Notes: generated by a model not told the origin, from the sequence alone. DNA of 64,000 nucleotides from Trinickia sp. Y13 (GCF_029522115.1 NZ_JAKWFK010000010.1:124001-188000); one strand, 5' to 3'; numbered from the stretch's first letter, positions 29,483 through 39,117 are shown. A program made the numbers and translations.

Positions 29483-30454
29483 ATGGACCGCGAGGACGAG
29501 CGTAGCGAGCACGGATCGACAGACCGGCGCCGTTTTCTCAAATGCATGGCATGGGCCGGCGCCGGCACGCTTTGGACCATGCATGCCGGTGTGTTGCAAG
29601 CGCGCATGCTGGGCACGCAAGCGCAGGACGGCGCCGGCGTGGCCGGCGATGCGCTGAAGGACGCCACCTTCAGCTTCGTGCAGGTCAGCGATTCGCATAT
29701 CGGCTTCACCAAGGCCCCCAATCCCGACGTGACGGGCACGTTCAAAGCGGCGCTCGCGCGCATCGACGCGCAACCGCTGCAGCCCGACTTCATCATTCAC
29801 ACGGGAGACCTCACGCACCTCTCGCGCCCCGACGAGTTCGACACGGTCCAGCAACTGATGCGCGGCTCGCGCACCCAGCGCGCGTTCTTCGTGCCCGGCG
29901 AGCACGATGTGATCGGCGACAACGGCCGCGAATTCTTTCATCGCTTCGGCGAAGGCCAAACCGAAGGCGGCTGGTACAGCTTCGATCACCGCGGCGTTCA
30001 CTTCGTCGCACTCGTGAACGTGCTCAGCCTCAAAGGCGGGGGCTTGGGCTGGCTCGGTCCCGATCAACTCGCGTGGCTCAAGCAAGACTTGGCGGCGCGC
30101 TCATCGGAGACGCCGATCGTCGTGTTCGCGCACATGCCGCTATGGTCGCTCTACCCTGCATGGGGTTGGGGCACCGACGATGCGGGCCAAGCGATGACGA
30201 TGTTGCGCCGCTTCGGCTCGGTCACCGTGCTCAACGGTCACATCCACCAAATTCAACAAAAGGTCGAAGGACAGATCACGTTCCATACGGCGCGCTCGAC
30301 CGCTTACCCGCAACCCGCGCCCGGCGTCGGCTCCGGCCCCGGTCCGCTCAAGGAAGTCGCACCCGGCCAACTGGCGAGCTATCTCGGCGTGCGCGAAGTG
30401 CGCCACGTGCAAGCGGGCAACACGCTCGCGCTGACGGAGGAGGCGCTCTCATGA
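29483..30454 (+). CDS. Tat-exported metallophosphoesterase
   Basis: 323 residues. A twin-arginine signal (DRRRFLKCMAWAGAGTLW) is followed by a calcineurin-like phosphoesterase domain: VSDSHIGF, HTGDLTH, PGEHDVIGD, FAHMPLW and NGHIHQ. The third motif is normally GNHD; here Glu replaces the metal-binding Asn. AAGGAG at 29471-29476 supports the ATG at 29483 rather than the upstream codon at 29441. It is coupled to the cupredoxin gene by ATGA and leads a four-gene unit ending in a sigma/anti-sigma pair. It should act outside the cytoplasm. Confidence 0.9.
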   Translation: MDREDERSEHGSTDRRRFLKCMAWAGAGTLWTMHAGVLQARMLGTQAQDGAGVAGDALKDATFSFVQVSDSHIGFTKAPNPDVTGTFKAALARIDAQPLQPDFIIHTGDLTHLSRPDEFDTVQQLMRGSRTQRAFFVPGEHDVIGDNGREFFHRFGEGQTEGGWYSFDHRGVHFVALVNVLSLKGGGLGWLGPDQLAWLKQDLAARSSETPIVVFAHMPLWSLYPAWGWGTDDAGQAMTMLRRFGSVTVLNGHIHQIQQKVEGQITFHTARSTAYPQPAPGVGSGPGPLKEVAPGQLASYLGVREVRHVQAGNTLALTEEALS

Positions 30455-30840
30455 AACCCTTCGGTCCCGCGCGCCGCACCCTGCTCGCCGCGTTCGCGCT
30501 CACGCCGCTGCTCTTGGTCGGAACGACGCGTCGCGGTGTCGCCGCGACCAACGACACGGGCAACGCTGCAACGTCCGCCAAAGGCGCACCGTCCTATCGG
30601 ATCGACATTCACAACTTCGCGTTCGCACCGAAGGAGCTCACGGTCCCGGCTGGCGCACGCATCGTCTGGACCAATCTCGACGACGAACCGCATACGATCG
30701 TCAGCGCCGCCGGGGCGTTCAAGCCCTCGCAGGCGCTCGACACGAACGATTCGTTCGCGACCGTACTGGACAAGCCCGGAACGTACGCCTACTTTTGCGG
30801 CATCCATCCGATGATGGTCGGCAAGATCGTCGTTCGCTAA
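30451..30840 (+). CDS. periplasmic cupredoxin
   Basis: 129 residues with an arginine-pair signal sequence (ARRTLLAAFALTP). The plastocyanin-like domain shows all type 1 copper ligands: His in DEPHTIV, then Cys, His and Met in YFCGIHPMMVG. It is probably an electron carrier. The start codon overlaps the phosphoesterase stop (ATGA), suggesting the two act together, although a copper protein and a phosphoesterase are an odd pair. Confidence 0.92.
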   Translation: MKPFGPARRTLLAAFALTPLLLVGTTRRGVAATNDTGNAATSAKGAPSYRIDIHNFAFAPKELTVPAGARIVWTNLDDEPHTIVSAAGAFKPSQALDTNDSFATVLDKPGTYAYFCGIHPMMVGKIVVR

Positions 30841-30993
30841 CCCGGGGCCATCATGATCGATCAAGCCCGGCTGGCGGCTCGCCGCTCGAGGGTGCGGCTC
30901 GCGGCGGTGCGCACCGCCGCCGCGGATGAGCCGCGCGGGAATAAACTGGACGCATCTTCGGTATTGCAGCGGTCAACCCAGGAGGCGCCCCCG

Positions 30994-31626
30994 GTGGCCG
31001 AAACCGACAAGCATGCGAGCGACGCGCCCAGCCCGTGCTCCGAGGCCGAGCGCAGCCGCCGCTTTCAGCAAGTGGCGCTGCCGCATCTGGACGCGGCCTA
31101 CAACCTCGCTCGTTGGCTCAGCGGCAGCGCGGGCGACGCCGAGGACATCGTTCAGGAAGCGTTCATGCGCGCATTTCGCTTCTTCGATTCGTTCCACGGC
31201 GACAACGCACGGCCCTGGCTGCTCGCCATCGTGCGCCGAACTTGGTACACGGAATGGCAACGGCGCGCGAATTCGCGGGAAGTCGCACCGTTGGACGACG
31301 CGCTCGATCAAACCAGCGTCTTCGAGCCGACCTGCGAGGGCTTCGCCGATCCGCAAGCGTTGCTCCTGCGAGGGGAGCATGCGCGGCTCGTGCACGAAGC
31401 GCTCGCGAGCCTGCCCGTCGAATTTCGCGAAGTCTTGATCTTGCGCGAATTGGAGGAGATGGCCTACCGCGATATCGCCGCCATCACCGATCTGCCGATC
31501 GGCACGGTCATGTCGCGTTTGGCACGCGGCCGGCGCAAGCTCGCGGCGTTGCTCGCGCCGCTCGTCGAGGAAGGCCGCGCGGGCGCACAGCGTTTCGGCA
31601 AGGAGAGCTCTGATGGACTGCAATGA
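30994..31626 (+). CDS. ECF-family RNA polymerase sigma factor
   Basis: 210 residues. Region 2 (AYNLARWLSGSAGDAEDIVQ, then AFMRAFRFF) and region 4 (LPVEFREVLILRELEEMAY, then IGTVMSRLARGRRKL) are complete. I chose the GTG at 30994 because AGGAGG stands 8 nt upstream; the ATG at 30853 adds 47 low-complexity residues and has no ribosome site. The stop overlaps the anti-sigma start by 14 bp. Confidence 0.93.
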   Translation: MAETDKHASDAPSPCSEAERSRRFQQVALPHLDAAYNLARWLSGSAGDAEDIVQEAFMRAFRFFDSFHGDNARPWLLAIVRRTWYTEWQRRANSREVAPLDDALDQTSVFEPTCEGFADPQALLLRGEHARLVHEALASLPVEFREVLILRELEEMAYRDIAAITDLPIGTVMSRLARGRRKLAALLAPLVEEGRAGAQRFGKESSDGLQ

Positions 31627-32599
31627 AGCCCGCCCGCTGCTCGATGCCGCGACGGATCGCGAGCTATCGGCCGCCGAAGCCCTGCGCCTCGAGCAGCATG
31701 TGGCGACCTGCGCCTCGTGCCGGCGCGAGGCCCAAGCGCTGCAAGCGGTCAGCCAAGCCACGCGCGTGGCGCCGTACTTCAACGCCCCGGACGCGTTGCG
31801 CGCTCGCCTCGTCGCGGCGCTGCCTGCCGTCGATGCGACGGACGAGCAGGAAGGGCATGCATCGGCCGCCTCAGATTCGCAGCCCGCGCCGGTCTCGCCG
31901 AGACCGCCTAGCGTCGAGCCGCCACGGCCAGAGACCGTGCCCGAGCGCCCCCCCGAGCGGGCGTTCGACAGCATTGGCAAAGTCGGCAAGTTCGGCAAGT
32001 TTTGGCCGGGATGGCGCACGCCGCGCGGCGCACCTACGGGAGGCGGTGGCCCGGCAGCGCTTGGCCGGCCCGTCGCGATCGTCGGGGCCGCCTTGGCGGC
32101 GTTGGCCGTGACGGCGAGCCTCTTCCTGCTCGTGCCGCGCCCCCCTGCCCCGGGCTCGTCGCTCGTCGATGACCTCGTCGCCAGTCACGTCCGCGCGCAA
32201 TTGTCCGGGCACGACATCGACGTGGTCTCGTCCGATCAACATACGGTCAAGCCATGGTTCAACGGCAGGCTCGACTATGCGCCCCCCGTCGAAGACCTCG
32301 CCGCGAGCGGCTTCGCGTTGACCGGCGGGCGGCTCGACTATGTCGATCATCGCCGTGTCGCCGTGCTCGTCTATCGGTATCGGAAGCACGTCATCGACGT
32401 GTACGTCATGCCGGAGCAAGGCGACGGCGCCGCGCCGGCCCCGAGCGCATCGACGAGCGACGGCTACGCGCTGGCGAGCTGGCGTGCAGGCGGCATGATC
32501 TGGTGGGCGGTGAGCGATGCAGAACCGGCCGTGCTCGCGCAGTTGCATGCGGCGCTGACCGAACGCTTGCAGCGGCCGTCCGCCGAGCGCGCGCAATAG
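31613..32599 (+). CDS. zinc-finger transmembrane anti-sigma factor
   Basis: 328 residues. An N-terminal ZAS motif (HVATCASC, H-x3-C-x2-C) precedes a long Pro/Ala-rich linker, one membrane span at about residues 154-174, and a periplasmic domain of about 150 residues. The linker contains the small repeat KVGKFGKF. The usual partner of the adjacent ECF sigma; the signal is unknown, but the linked cupredoxin suggests redox or copper conditions. Confidence 0.9.
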   Translation: MDCNEARPLLDAATDRELSAAEALRLEQHVATCASCRREAQALQAVSQATRVAPYFNAPDALRARLVAALPAVDATDEQEGHASAASDSQPAPVSPRPPSVEPPRPETVPERPPERAFDSIGKVGKFGKFWPGWRTPRGAPTGGGGPAALGRPVAIVGAALAALAVTASLFLLVPRPPAPGSSLVDDLVASHVRAQLSGHDIDVVSSDQHTVKPWFNGRLDYAPPVEDLAASGFALTGGRLDYVDHRRVAVLVYRYRKHVIDVYVMPEQGDGAAPAPSASTSDGYALASWRAGGMIWWAVSDAEPAVLAQLHAALTERLQRPSAERAQ

Positions 32600-32675
32600 C
32601 GGCGATGCCGCACGCCGTTAGATTTGCGGATCGAGGTCGGCAGGAGGGTCGGATATCGGTTATCGAACGCGCGCC

Positions 32676-33269
32676 TCAGCGTTGCTGCGCAAGCGAGAGT
32701 GCAATCCGATCGGCCAGTTGCCCGATGACACGGCTGAGTGCATCGGCGATCGCCGCCGAATCGTCCGAGGACAGCGGCTCGCTCAACGCAATGTCTTGCA
32801 TCGACACGGCTTTGGCCGGCTGCCCGGCCGTCAGCGTCCAACTGCCTTCGAGCGTCAAACGGCCGTCGTGGCTGGCGCGCAGATCGAGCACCGTTACGAC
32901 GATGCCTCGCGTTCCGTCGGGCGCGGGCGCGTCGGGCAGCACGAATGCGCCGGGCGGCAAGCGCGCGAGCAGATCTTGCGCCAGCGCGCGCCGCATCATC
33001 TGCCCGAGCGGCGCCCCCCAATGGTCGTCCTCGCGCACCGAAAGCCGATGCGCCGCATCCTGGGCGACCACTTCCGGCCGATCGAGCGCAGCCGGAACGC
33101 GCACGGCGCCCAACTGCACGGCCGGCATCGCGCGGGGCGCCGCCCCCGCCGTCGCGAGCGGTGCGCGGGAGGGCACCGCGTCGAGGGAGAAGTAGCGCGT
33201 TGGCGGGCTGTGCCCGCATGCGGCAAGCGCCAGCACCGCGGCGAGCGCCAACGTCGTTTTCCGTGTCAT
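32676..33269 (-). CDS. pqiC: PqiC-type outer-membrane lipoprotein
   Basis: 197 residues with a lipoprotein signal (ALAAVLALAACG, Cys18) and the ABC-type auxiliary domain (HSPPTRYFSLDA at the mature N-terminus). In the Pqi system PqiC is the outer-membrane end of a PqiB tunnel for phospholipids. The start overlaps the pqiB stop (ATGA at 33266-33269). Confidence 0.9.
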   Translation of the reverse strand: MTRKTTLALAAVLALAACGHSPPTRYFSLDAVPSRAPLATAGAAPRAMPAVQLGAVRVPAALDRPEVVAQDAAHRLSVREDDHWGAPLGQMMRRALAQDLLARLPPGAFVLPDAPAPDGTRGIVVTVLDLRASHDGRLTLEGSWTLTAGQPAKAVSMQDIALSEPLSSDDSAAIADALSRVIGQLADRIALSLAQQR

Positions 33270-34576
33270 TGCCCTCTCCCTTGCTTGCCGCGCACGAGCG
33301 CTTCCGGATGGCGGTCGAGATAGTCGGCGAGCGAGCGCACCGAGCGCGCCATCTCGGTCAACTGGCGCAGCGCTTCGGGCAAATCGTTCTGGCGCATCGG
33401 ATCGCCGCCGATCGTGCGATTGGCGGCCGCCACGGCGCTATCGGCCTCGTGCGCCGTCTGGCGCAGTTGCGCGACAAGCGGCCCGAGCTGCGGCGAAACC
33501 TCCCGCAGCGTACGGTCGACCTGCGCGATCGAGTGGTCCAAATGGTCCAAGCTGTCGGCGATCTGCGGCGACGAAGACAAGGTACGAATGCGCGCTGCGA
33601 TGCGGCGAATGTCCTCGCCCGTCTGCTCGATCGGCAGTGCGTCGATTTTCGTCATCACGTGGTCGGCTTTCGTCATCACGTCGTCGGCTTTGGCTATGAT
33701 CGCGTCGACATCGCCCGAAGGCGCGCTCGGGATGTCGGTTTCACCCGCGCTCACGGCCAAGTCGGCGCTGGGCGCGCCGGCGACGAAGTCGAGCTCGACC
33801 TCGCGCGCGCCGATGATCGGCGGGTCCTGCGACAGCCGCGCACGCAAGCCCGCCGCGATCAAGCGTCTGAGCATATCGTCGACGATGGGCCGCCAATTGC
33901 CGTCGGCGGGCTTGACGCCATCGGCCAGGCCCAGCTTGCTCGAATCGATCGCCACTTCGACTGGCGAATCGAGCGTGCCCGCGGCCGCATCGTAGCGAAA
34001 GCCCACATGCGCGACTTCGCCGATGCGAAAACCGCGCAGCCGCACGGGCGCGCCTTCGTCCAGTTGCCCAACCGCGCCCGGAAAGCGAATCACGTACTTA
34101 ACGACCGGGCCGCGGGGCGCATAGGCGCGCTCGCCTCCGACGAACTTGCGCGTCTCGGCGCCGGGCCCCGGCTCCATCACGATCTCCGGACCGCCGAGCA
34201 TCGCCTTGGCCGTGGACGGATCGCTCAAATCGATTTGAGCGCCCTTCACCCAAAAGCGCGTGCCCTTGCGCAGATAGCGCTTGGCGCTGCGATCGATCTC
34301 GACTTGCACATCGACGTGGCGGCCGTCGTCGTCGAGCGAGACGTCCCGCACTTCGCCGATGCTCACGCCGCGCAGCGTGACCGAGGTATCGTCGGCCTTC
34401 ATCCCATAGGCGTCGTCGAACACGATCGTGACCGTCTCGCCGCCATGCACGAGCGCCCGAATGCCGAGCCAGCCCGCCACGCCGCACGCGGCGATCGGCA
34501 CGGCCCAAATCCAGCCCGGCCAACGCGTGCGGCGCAAGTCGGCTGCCTCGGTGCGGTGCTCGTTCAGCTCGTTCAC
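33266..34576 (-). CDS. pqiB: PqiB, MCE-domain lipid-transport protein
   Basis: 436 residues: a membrane span near residues 20-42, then tandem MCE domains (the first begins VTIVFDDAYGMKADDTSVTL; the next contains VKYVIRFPGAVGQLDEGAP) and a C-terminal helical region. It is about 100 residues shorter than E. coli PqiB. The GTG at 34576 has AAAGGAGG upstream and overlaps the pqiA stop (GTGA); the upstream extension to 34603 is not needed. Confidence 0.9.
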   Translation of the reverse strand: MNELNEHRTEAADLRRTRWPGWIWAVPIAACGVAGWLGIRALVHGGETVTIVFDDAYGMKADDTSVTLRGVSIGEVRDVSLDDDGRHVDVQVEIDRSAKRYLRKGTRFWVKGAQIDLSDPSTAKAMLGGPEIVMEPGPGAETRKFVGGERAYAPRGPVVKYVIRFPGAVGQLDEGAPVRLRGFRIGEVAHVGFRYDAAAGTLDSPVEVAIDSSKLGLADGVKPADGNWRPIVDDMLRRLIAAGLRARLSQDPPIIGAREVELDFVAGAPSADLAVSAGETDIPSAPSGDVDAIIAKADDVMTKADHVMTKIDALPIEQTGEDIRRIAARIRTLSSSPQIADSLDHLDHSIAQVDRTLREVSPQLGPLVAQLRQTAHEADSAVAAANRTIGGDPMRQNDLPEALRQLTEMARSVRSLADYLDRHPEALVRGKQGRGQ

Positions 34577-35778
34577 GCGCGCCTCCTTTGGGCGGCGTCC
34601 CACATCAGACGCGGATCGAATGCGCGCGAGGCGGCCATCGTCAAGAAGACGACGAGCGCAAAGGCGGTCGCGCCGTCATCGGGGCGCGAGCTCGCCAAGC
34701 CCCCGAACTGGATCAACGGCGCGAACGCGGCGATCGTGAACACGTCCACGTTCGACCAGCGCCCCAACTCGTCGATGAGCCGGTAGACGAAGGTCTTGGT
34801 GCGCAGGTGGCGCGTGGACCGACGCAGCGTCGAGACGATGAACCACGCCATGCCGAACAGTTTCGCGAACGGAATCGCGATGCTCGTGCAAACGATCAGA
34901 ATGCCAAGCGGCCACAACCCGGCTTTGAACAACTCGGTGACGCCGTCGATGATGCGATGCGTGACCGGACGCCCGAGTTGCAGCGAAATCGTCATCGGAT
35001 ACAGATTGGCGGGGAACGCCAGCACGAAGGCGGCCAGGCTCAGCGCTGCGGCGCGGGCGATCGCATCGGGCTTGCGCTTGCGCAGCTTCAATCCGCAGCG
35101 AGGACAGGCACGCCCCTCGTGCTCAACCGGCGCGATGAGGTCGCACGCCGTGCACGAGAGCACGCGCTCGCCCGGCGCGACCTCGCGCTCGGGCGCAATC
35201 GCGCGCCAAACGGTGCGGTGATCCAGCGTGGCGCGCGTCACCATCGACATGAACGCGGCGGCGACGAAGCAGTAGCCGCCGGCGTCGATCGAACCGGTCA
35301 AGTCTTGCGTGACGCGCGAATAGCCGACGAAGCAACCGAGCAAGAAGACATCGGGCATCGCCCACGCGTCGAGCCAAATCGTCCAGCGGTAGCAGGCTCC
35401 GAGCCAACGCGGGCGCCAGCGCAGCAGCACCGCGGCCAGTACCACCGACAGCGCGGAAAAGCGCACGAGCGGCAGCACGACGCCCGCGAGGCCGAGCAGC
35501 ACCGCCAATAACTCGAAGCGCTCGCGCCACATCAGCACAATGCCCGATGCCAGCACCGCCGAGCGCTCGCCGCCGAGCAGATGAACGGTCATGAGCGGCG
35601 ACAAATTGCCGGGCAGCAGCAGGACGAAGGTCGTCAACGAACAAGCCAGCGCCGCCGCGACCGAGCGGCCGCTCGCGCGTTCGAGCGGATAGTGGCAAAC
35701 ACGGCAGCGCGCGAGCATGCGCCCGGCCAGCACGGACGTGTGCGCTAACGAACCGCATTCGGGGCAACCGATCGTCAT
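34573..35778 (-). CDS. pqiA: PqiA, inner-membrane protein with two zinc ribbons
   Basis: 401 residues made of two PqiA repeats, each with a rubredoxin-like zinc ribbon (CPECG/CRVCH near the N-terminus, CTACD/CPRCG near residue 210) and four membrane spans. The start MTIGCPECGS at 35778 is the family start; the frame stays open to 36018 without similarity. First gene of pqiABC. Confidence 0.92.
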   Translation of the reverse strand: MTIGCPECGSLAHTSVLAGRMLARCRVCHYPLERASGRSVAAALACSLTTFVLLLPGNLSPLMTVHLLGGERSAVLASGIVLMWRERFELLAVLLGLAGVVLPLVRFSALSVVLAAVLLRWRPRWLGACYRWTIWLDAWAMPDVFLLGCFVGYSRVTQDLTGSIDAGGYCFVAAAFMSMVTRATLDHRTVWRAIAPEREVAPGERVLSCTACDLIAPVEHEGRACPRCGLKLRKRKPDAIARAAALSLAAFVLAFPANLYPMTISLQLGRPVTHRIIDGVTELFKAGLWPLGILIVCTSIAIPFAKLFGMAWFIVSTLRRSTRHLRTKTFVYRLIDELGRWSNVDVFTIAAFAPLIQFGGLASSRPDDGATAFALVVFLTMAASRAFDPRLMWDAAQRRRA

Positions 35779-36080
35779 GCCGCCTCGCGCGCCAATCGTA
35801 GCCGCACGTGATTGCGCCCGGCGCAGGCCACGGGCAGCGCGGCGATAAAACCAGGACAGCGAAACATCGGACAACCTCCGGACGCTCGGGATCTCGTAAA
35901 CGGGGACAAAGGCGAGAACCGTACGAGCATGGAGCGTTCCCGCTCGAATCGACGAACTGTCATCCACAAGACAACTTGCAGGCGCAACACCCCCTAGACT
36001 GCGTCGCAATCGGCTCACGCGGCGCAGTCCCCTTCGCGCGAGGCGACGGCTCGTGTTGCACCCACAACGGAGAGACGGCG
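35779..36080. other. divergent intergenic region, pqiA / CoA-transferase
   Basis: 302 bp with no gene. It must carry promoters for both directions; I could not find a well-spaced pair of hexamers. Confidence 0.45.
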
Positions 36081-36851
36081 ATGCGCTACGTAAATAAGGT
36101 CAAATCCATAGAGGCGGCGCTCGCCGCCTTGCAGCCGGGCATGCGGCTCATGTTGGGCGAATTCGTCGGCGCGGGCGAAGCGGCTTGCTGCATCGAAGCC
36201 CTACTCGCAAGCGGGGTCGGGGACCTGACGCTGATCGCCAATACCCCGGGGCTGCGTGGCGGGTTCTTGAAGGCGCGGCTTTTCACGTCGGGGCAGCTTG
36301 CCGAGTTCATCGGCACCCATGTCGGCACGACGGACGAGTCGACCTGGGCGTACCTGACCGACGCCGTGCGCGTGACCGAGTTCTTTCCCATGGGAACCTG
36401 GGCCGAAAAAGTCCGGGCGGGCGCGATGGGCTTAGGCGGCGTGCTGATCCCCGTCGGCATCGGCATCCTCGATCAACCAGGCATGTTTCCGGCGCGCAAC
36501 ACGCCGAAGGACAAGCTCACGCTCGACGGTCGGGAGTTCTTCGTCGAACGGCCGCTCACGGCCGATGTCTCGATCATCAAAGGCTGGCGCGCCGATACGT
36601 TCGGCAACGTCGAATTTCGTGGCACGTCGCTGCAAAACCAGCGCGATATCGCCATGGCCGGCCGCTACACCGTGGTCGAAGTCAACGAGATCGTGGAAGT
36701 CGGCGCCATCGCGCCCGAACGCGTGGGCTGCCCAGGCGTGTTTGTCGATGCCGTCGTGCAGGGGCTCACGCTGCCCGCCCAACATGCGCTTTACCGAGAT
36801 CAGTGGACCAAGCTGGGCCGCCTGCCGCGAGAAACCGCCGCCAGCGCCTGA
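36081..36851 (+). CDS. CoA-transferase, alpha subunit
   Basis: 256 residues of the AtoD/ScoA family. FVGAGEAACCIEALL and LIANTPGLRGGFLKARL are in the places of the family CoA-binding motifs, and FGNVEFRGTSLQNQRDIAMA is conserved. With the beta subunit it would move CoA between an acyl-CoA and a short-chain acid, for example acetoacetate. GGAGAG 6 nt upstream supports the start at 36081 within a longer open frame. Confidence 0.9.
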   Translation: MRYVNKVKSIEAALAALQPGMRLMLGEFVGAGEAACCIEALLASGVGDLTLIANTPGLRGGFLKARLFTSGQLAEFIGTHVGTTDESTWAYLTDAVRVTEFFPMGTWAEKVRAGAMGLGGVLIPVGIGILDQPGMFPARNTPKDKLTLDGREFFVERPLTADVSIIKGWRADTFGNVEFRGTSLQNQRDIAMAGRYTVVEVNEIVEVGAIAPERVGCPGVFVDAVVQGLTLPAQHALYRDQWTKLGRLPRETAASA

Positions 36852-36893
36852 AGGCCCGGCGCCAAACCGACCGACGCATGCGAGGAGACTACG

Positions 36894-37574
36894 ATGCTGA
36901 CCCGCACTTACCTTACCGACCCGAAACAGCGCATCGCGGCGCGTTGCGCGCAGGAGCTGACAGCCGGCGAAGTCGTCAATCTCGGCCTGGGTATCCCGAC
37001 GCTGACGGCGAACTATCTCGATGCCGGCGCGGGCATCATCTTCCACACGGAAAACGGCGCGTTCGGATTCGGCGGGCGGCCTGCGTTCGCGGATATCGAC
37101 AGCGACTTCACGAATGCGGGCACCGAACCGATCACACTGCCGCCCGGTGCGGCGCTGATGGACCTGGCGACCTCGCTCGGCGCGATGCGCAACGGCTATC
37201 TCGATGTGACGATCCTTGGCGCGCTGCAAGTGGACGCCCTCGGCAATCTGGCCAACTGGGCGTGCGAACGAGACGGCAAGTGGTGGCCCGGCATCGGCGG
37301 GGCGATGGATCTGTGCTACGGCACGCCGAAAGTGATCGCGGCGCTCGCGCATACCGACAAGCATGGGCGCTCGAAAATCCTGTCACGCTGCACGCTGCCG
37401 CTGACGGGCCGCGCCTGCGTCAAGGTCATCGTCACCGAGCATGCGGTGTTCGACGTCACCGAGACGGGCCTGTTGCTGCGTGAAATCATTTCGCATGCGA
37501 CACTCGCCGACGTGCGCGCGATGACCGATGCGCCGTTCGAGCTTTCGCCCGCATGGCGGCAGCTCGCGCCCTGA
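36894..37574 (+). CDS. CoA-transferase, beta subunit
   Basis: 226 residues of the AtoA/ScoB family. VNLGLGIPTLTANYL is the family N-terminus and IIFHTENGAFGFGG holds the catalytic glutamate that carries the CoA thioester (usual form SENG). LGALQVDALGNLANW is conserved. It follows the alpha subunit by 42 bp. The acid partner cannot be read from sequence. Confidence 0.92.
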   Translation: MLTRTYLTDPKQRIAARCAQELTAGEVVNLGLGIPTLTANYLDAGAGIIFHTENGAFGFGGRPAFADIDSDFTNAGTEPITLPPGAALMDLATSLGAMRNGYLDVTILGALQVDALGNLANWACERDGKWWPGIGGAMDLCYGTPKVIAALAHTDKHGRSKILSRCTLPLTGRACVKVIVTEHAVFDVTETGLLLREIISHATLADVRAMTDAPFELSPAWRQLAP

Positions 37575-37689
37575 GCGGGAAGGCCGCTTCGTTTACGTTA
37601 CAAAGCGCATCACGCGCGGCGCGATAGGCGGCACCTGGCGACGCGCCATCGATGCCCACTTGCCAACCTACCCCAGGAGAACTCGCAGG

Positions 37690-38376
37690 ATGTCCAGCTC
37701 CACGACCGGCCACACGGCCGAATGGTTCTTCGATTTCGTCTCACCGTTCGCCTACCTGCAGTTGGAGCAGTTCGACAAGCTGCCCGCCACGCTGACGGTC
37801 CAAGCGCGGCCGATCGCGTTTGGCGCGATCCTGACGCAAGTGGGGCAACGCGGTCCGGCCGAGATTCCGGCCAAGCGCGTCTTCACCTACCGTCATGCAC
37901 TCTACCGCGCGCAAAAGCTCGGCATCGCCTATCGGATGCCCCCCGCGCACCCGTTCAATTCGCTCAAGGCGTTACGGCTCGCGATCGCGATGGGGAGCTC
38001 GCTCGATGTCATCCAACGCATCTTTCGGTTCATCTGGCGCGACGGCCACGACGTCGCTTCGCCCGAAGGCTTCGCGGCGCTCTGTGATGCGATGGACTAC
38101 CCCCAAGGCGTGGAAGCGGTAGAAGCGCAAAGCGCCAAGGACGCGCTCAAAGCCAACACCGATCGGGCCATGGCGCTCGGCCTGTTCGGCGTGCCGACGT
38201 TCGTGCTCGACGGCGAGCTGTTCTGGGGCGAAGACGCCACCGAGATGTTCGTCGACTGCATCGGTTCGCGCGCCTGGCTCGATTCGCCCGAAGTGCGCCG
38301 CGTGAGCGCATTGCCAGTCGGTGTTCAGCGCCGCATGCCCGGCGCGGCCGCGGCCGAGCCCGCAGCGAAGCCATGA
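37690..38376 (+). CDS. HCCA-isomerase-like DsbA-fold protein, copy 1
   Basis: 228 residues of the 2-hydroxychromene-2-carboxylate isomerase (kappa-class GST-like) family. WFFDFVSPFAYLQLEQFD is the glutathione-site N-terminus; LFGVPTFVLDGELFWGEDAT is the cis-Pro loop. No CxxC, so not an oxidoreductase of disulfides. Its stop overlaps the start of a Crp/Fnr-type regulator (ATGA). A paralogue sits at 48877-49518. Confidence 0.9.
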   Translation: MSSSTTGHTAEWFFDFVSPFAYLQLEQFDKLPATLTVQARPIAFGAILTQVGQRGPAEIPAKRVFTYRHALYRAQKLGIAYRMPPAHPFNSLKALRLAIAMGSSLDVIQRIFRFIWRDGHDVASPEGFAALCDAMDYPQGVEAVEAQSAKDALKANTDRAMALGLFGVPTFVLDGELFWGEDATEMFVDCIGSRAWLDSPEVRRVSALPVGVQRRMPGAAAAEPAAKP

Positions 38377-39089
38377 CAGCGCCACCGCGCCCCGATGCCG
38401 AAGCCGGCCGGCCCGGCGTGGGGCGGGCAAGGCTAGCGCATATCGCCGCCTGGTCGCTCGAGTTGCCCGAGGAGGAAGCCGAACGCGCCTGCGCCGGCAT
38501 CGTCGAAAAAACCTTCGCGCGCGGCGCCTGCATCTGCCCGAAACACACGGTGCTCGAAAGCTGGACCGGCGTCGTGTCGGGGCTCGTCAAAGTCGGCGCC
38601 GTCTCGAAAGACGGCCGCAGCGTCACGTTCACGGGGGTGCCGGCAGGCGGCTGGTTCGGTGAGGGCTCGGTGCTCAAGAACGAGCCGCGCCGCTATGACA
38701 TCGTCGCGCTGCGCAACACGCGCATGGCGTTCATGGACCGTGCGACCTTCATGTGGCTCGTCGAGCACAGCGTTGCGTTCAATCGGTTCCTCGTGCGCCA
38801 ACTCAACGAGCGGCTCAGCCATTTCATGGCGCTGCTCGAATACGACCGCATGCTCGATGCGACGCCGCGCCTCGCGCGATGCATCGCCTCGCTGTTCAAC
38901 CCCGTGCTCTATCCGGGCAGTGGGGACCACCTCGAGATCACACAGGAAGAGTTAGGTCTGCTTTCGGGCATCACGCGCCAAGTTGCCAACCAATCGCTCA
39001 AGGCACTGCACAAGGATGGCGTCGTCAGGCTCGAGTACGGGGGCGTCACGGTCGTCGATCTCGAGCGGCTACGCAACTACGGCGCGTGA
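38373..39089 (+). CDS. Crp/Fnr family transcriptional regulator
   Basis: 238 residues. A cyclic-nucleotide-binding-like beta barrel (GLVKVGAVSKDGRSVTFTGV, GGWFGEGSVL) is joined by a long helix to a C-terminal winged helix (ITQEELGLLSGITRQVANQS as recognition region). There is no N-terminal Cys cluster of Fnr type. It is coupled to the preceding isomerase-like gene, its likely target or partner. Confidence 0.92.
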   Translation: MTAPPRPDAEAGRPGVGRARLAHIAAWSLELPEEEAERACAGIVEKTFARGACICPKHTVLESWTGVVSGLVKVGAVSKDGRSVTFTGVPAGGWFGEGSVLKNEPRRYDIVALRNTRMAFMDRATFMWLVEHSVAFNRFLVRQLNERLSHFMALLEYDRMLDATPRLARCIASLFNPVLYPGSGDHLEITQEELGLLSGITRQVANQSLKALHKDGVVRLEYGGVTVVDLERLRNYGA

Positions 39090-39117
39090 GCGCCTCGGTT
39101 GCGCCGCCGCCGTTGAG

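Noticed and set aside
32738..34786. 682-codon plus-strand open frame opposite pqiBC
   Set aside because: Arg- and Ala-rich shadow with no domain signature; pqiABC on the other strand has clear motifs and coupled starts.
36185..37483. 432-codon frame overlapping both CoA-transferase subunits
   Set aside because: Arg-rich +1 frame of two certain genes.
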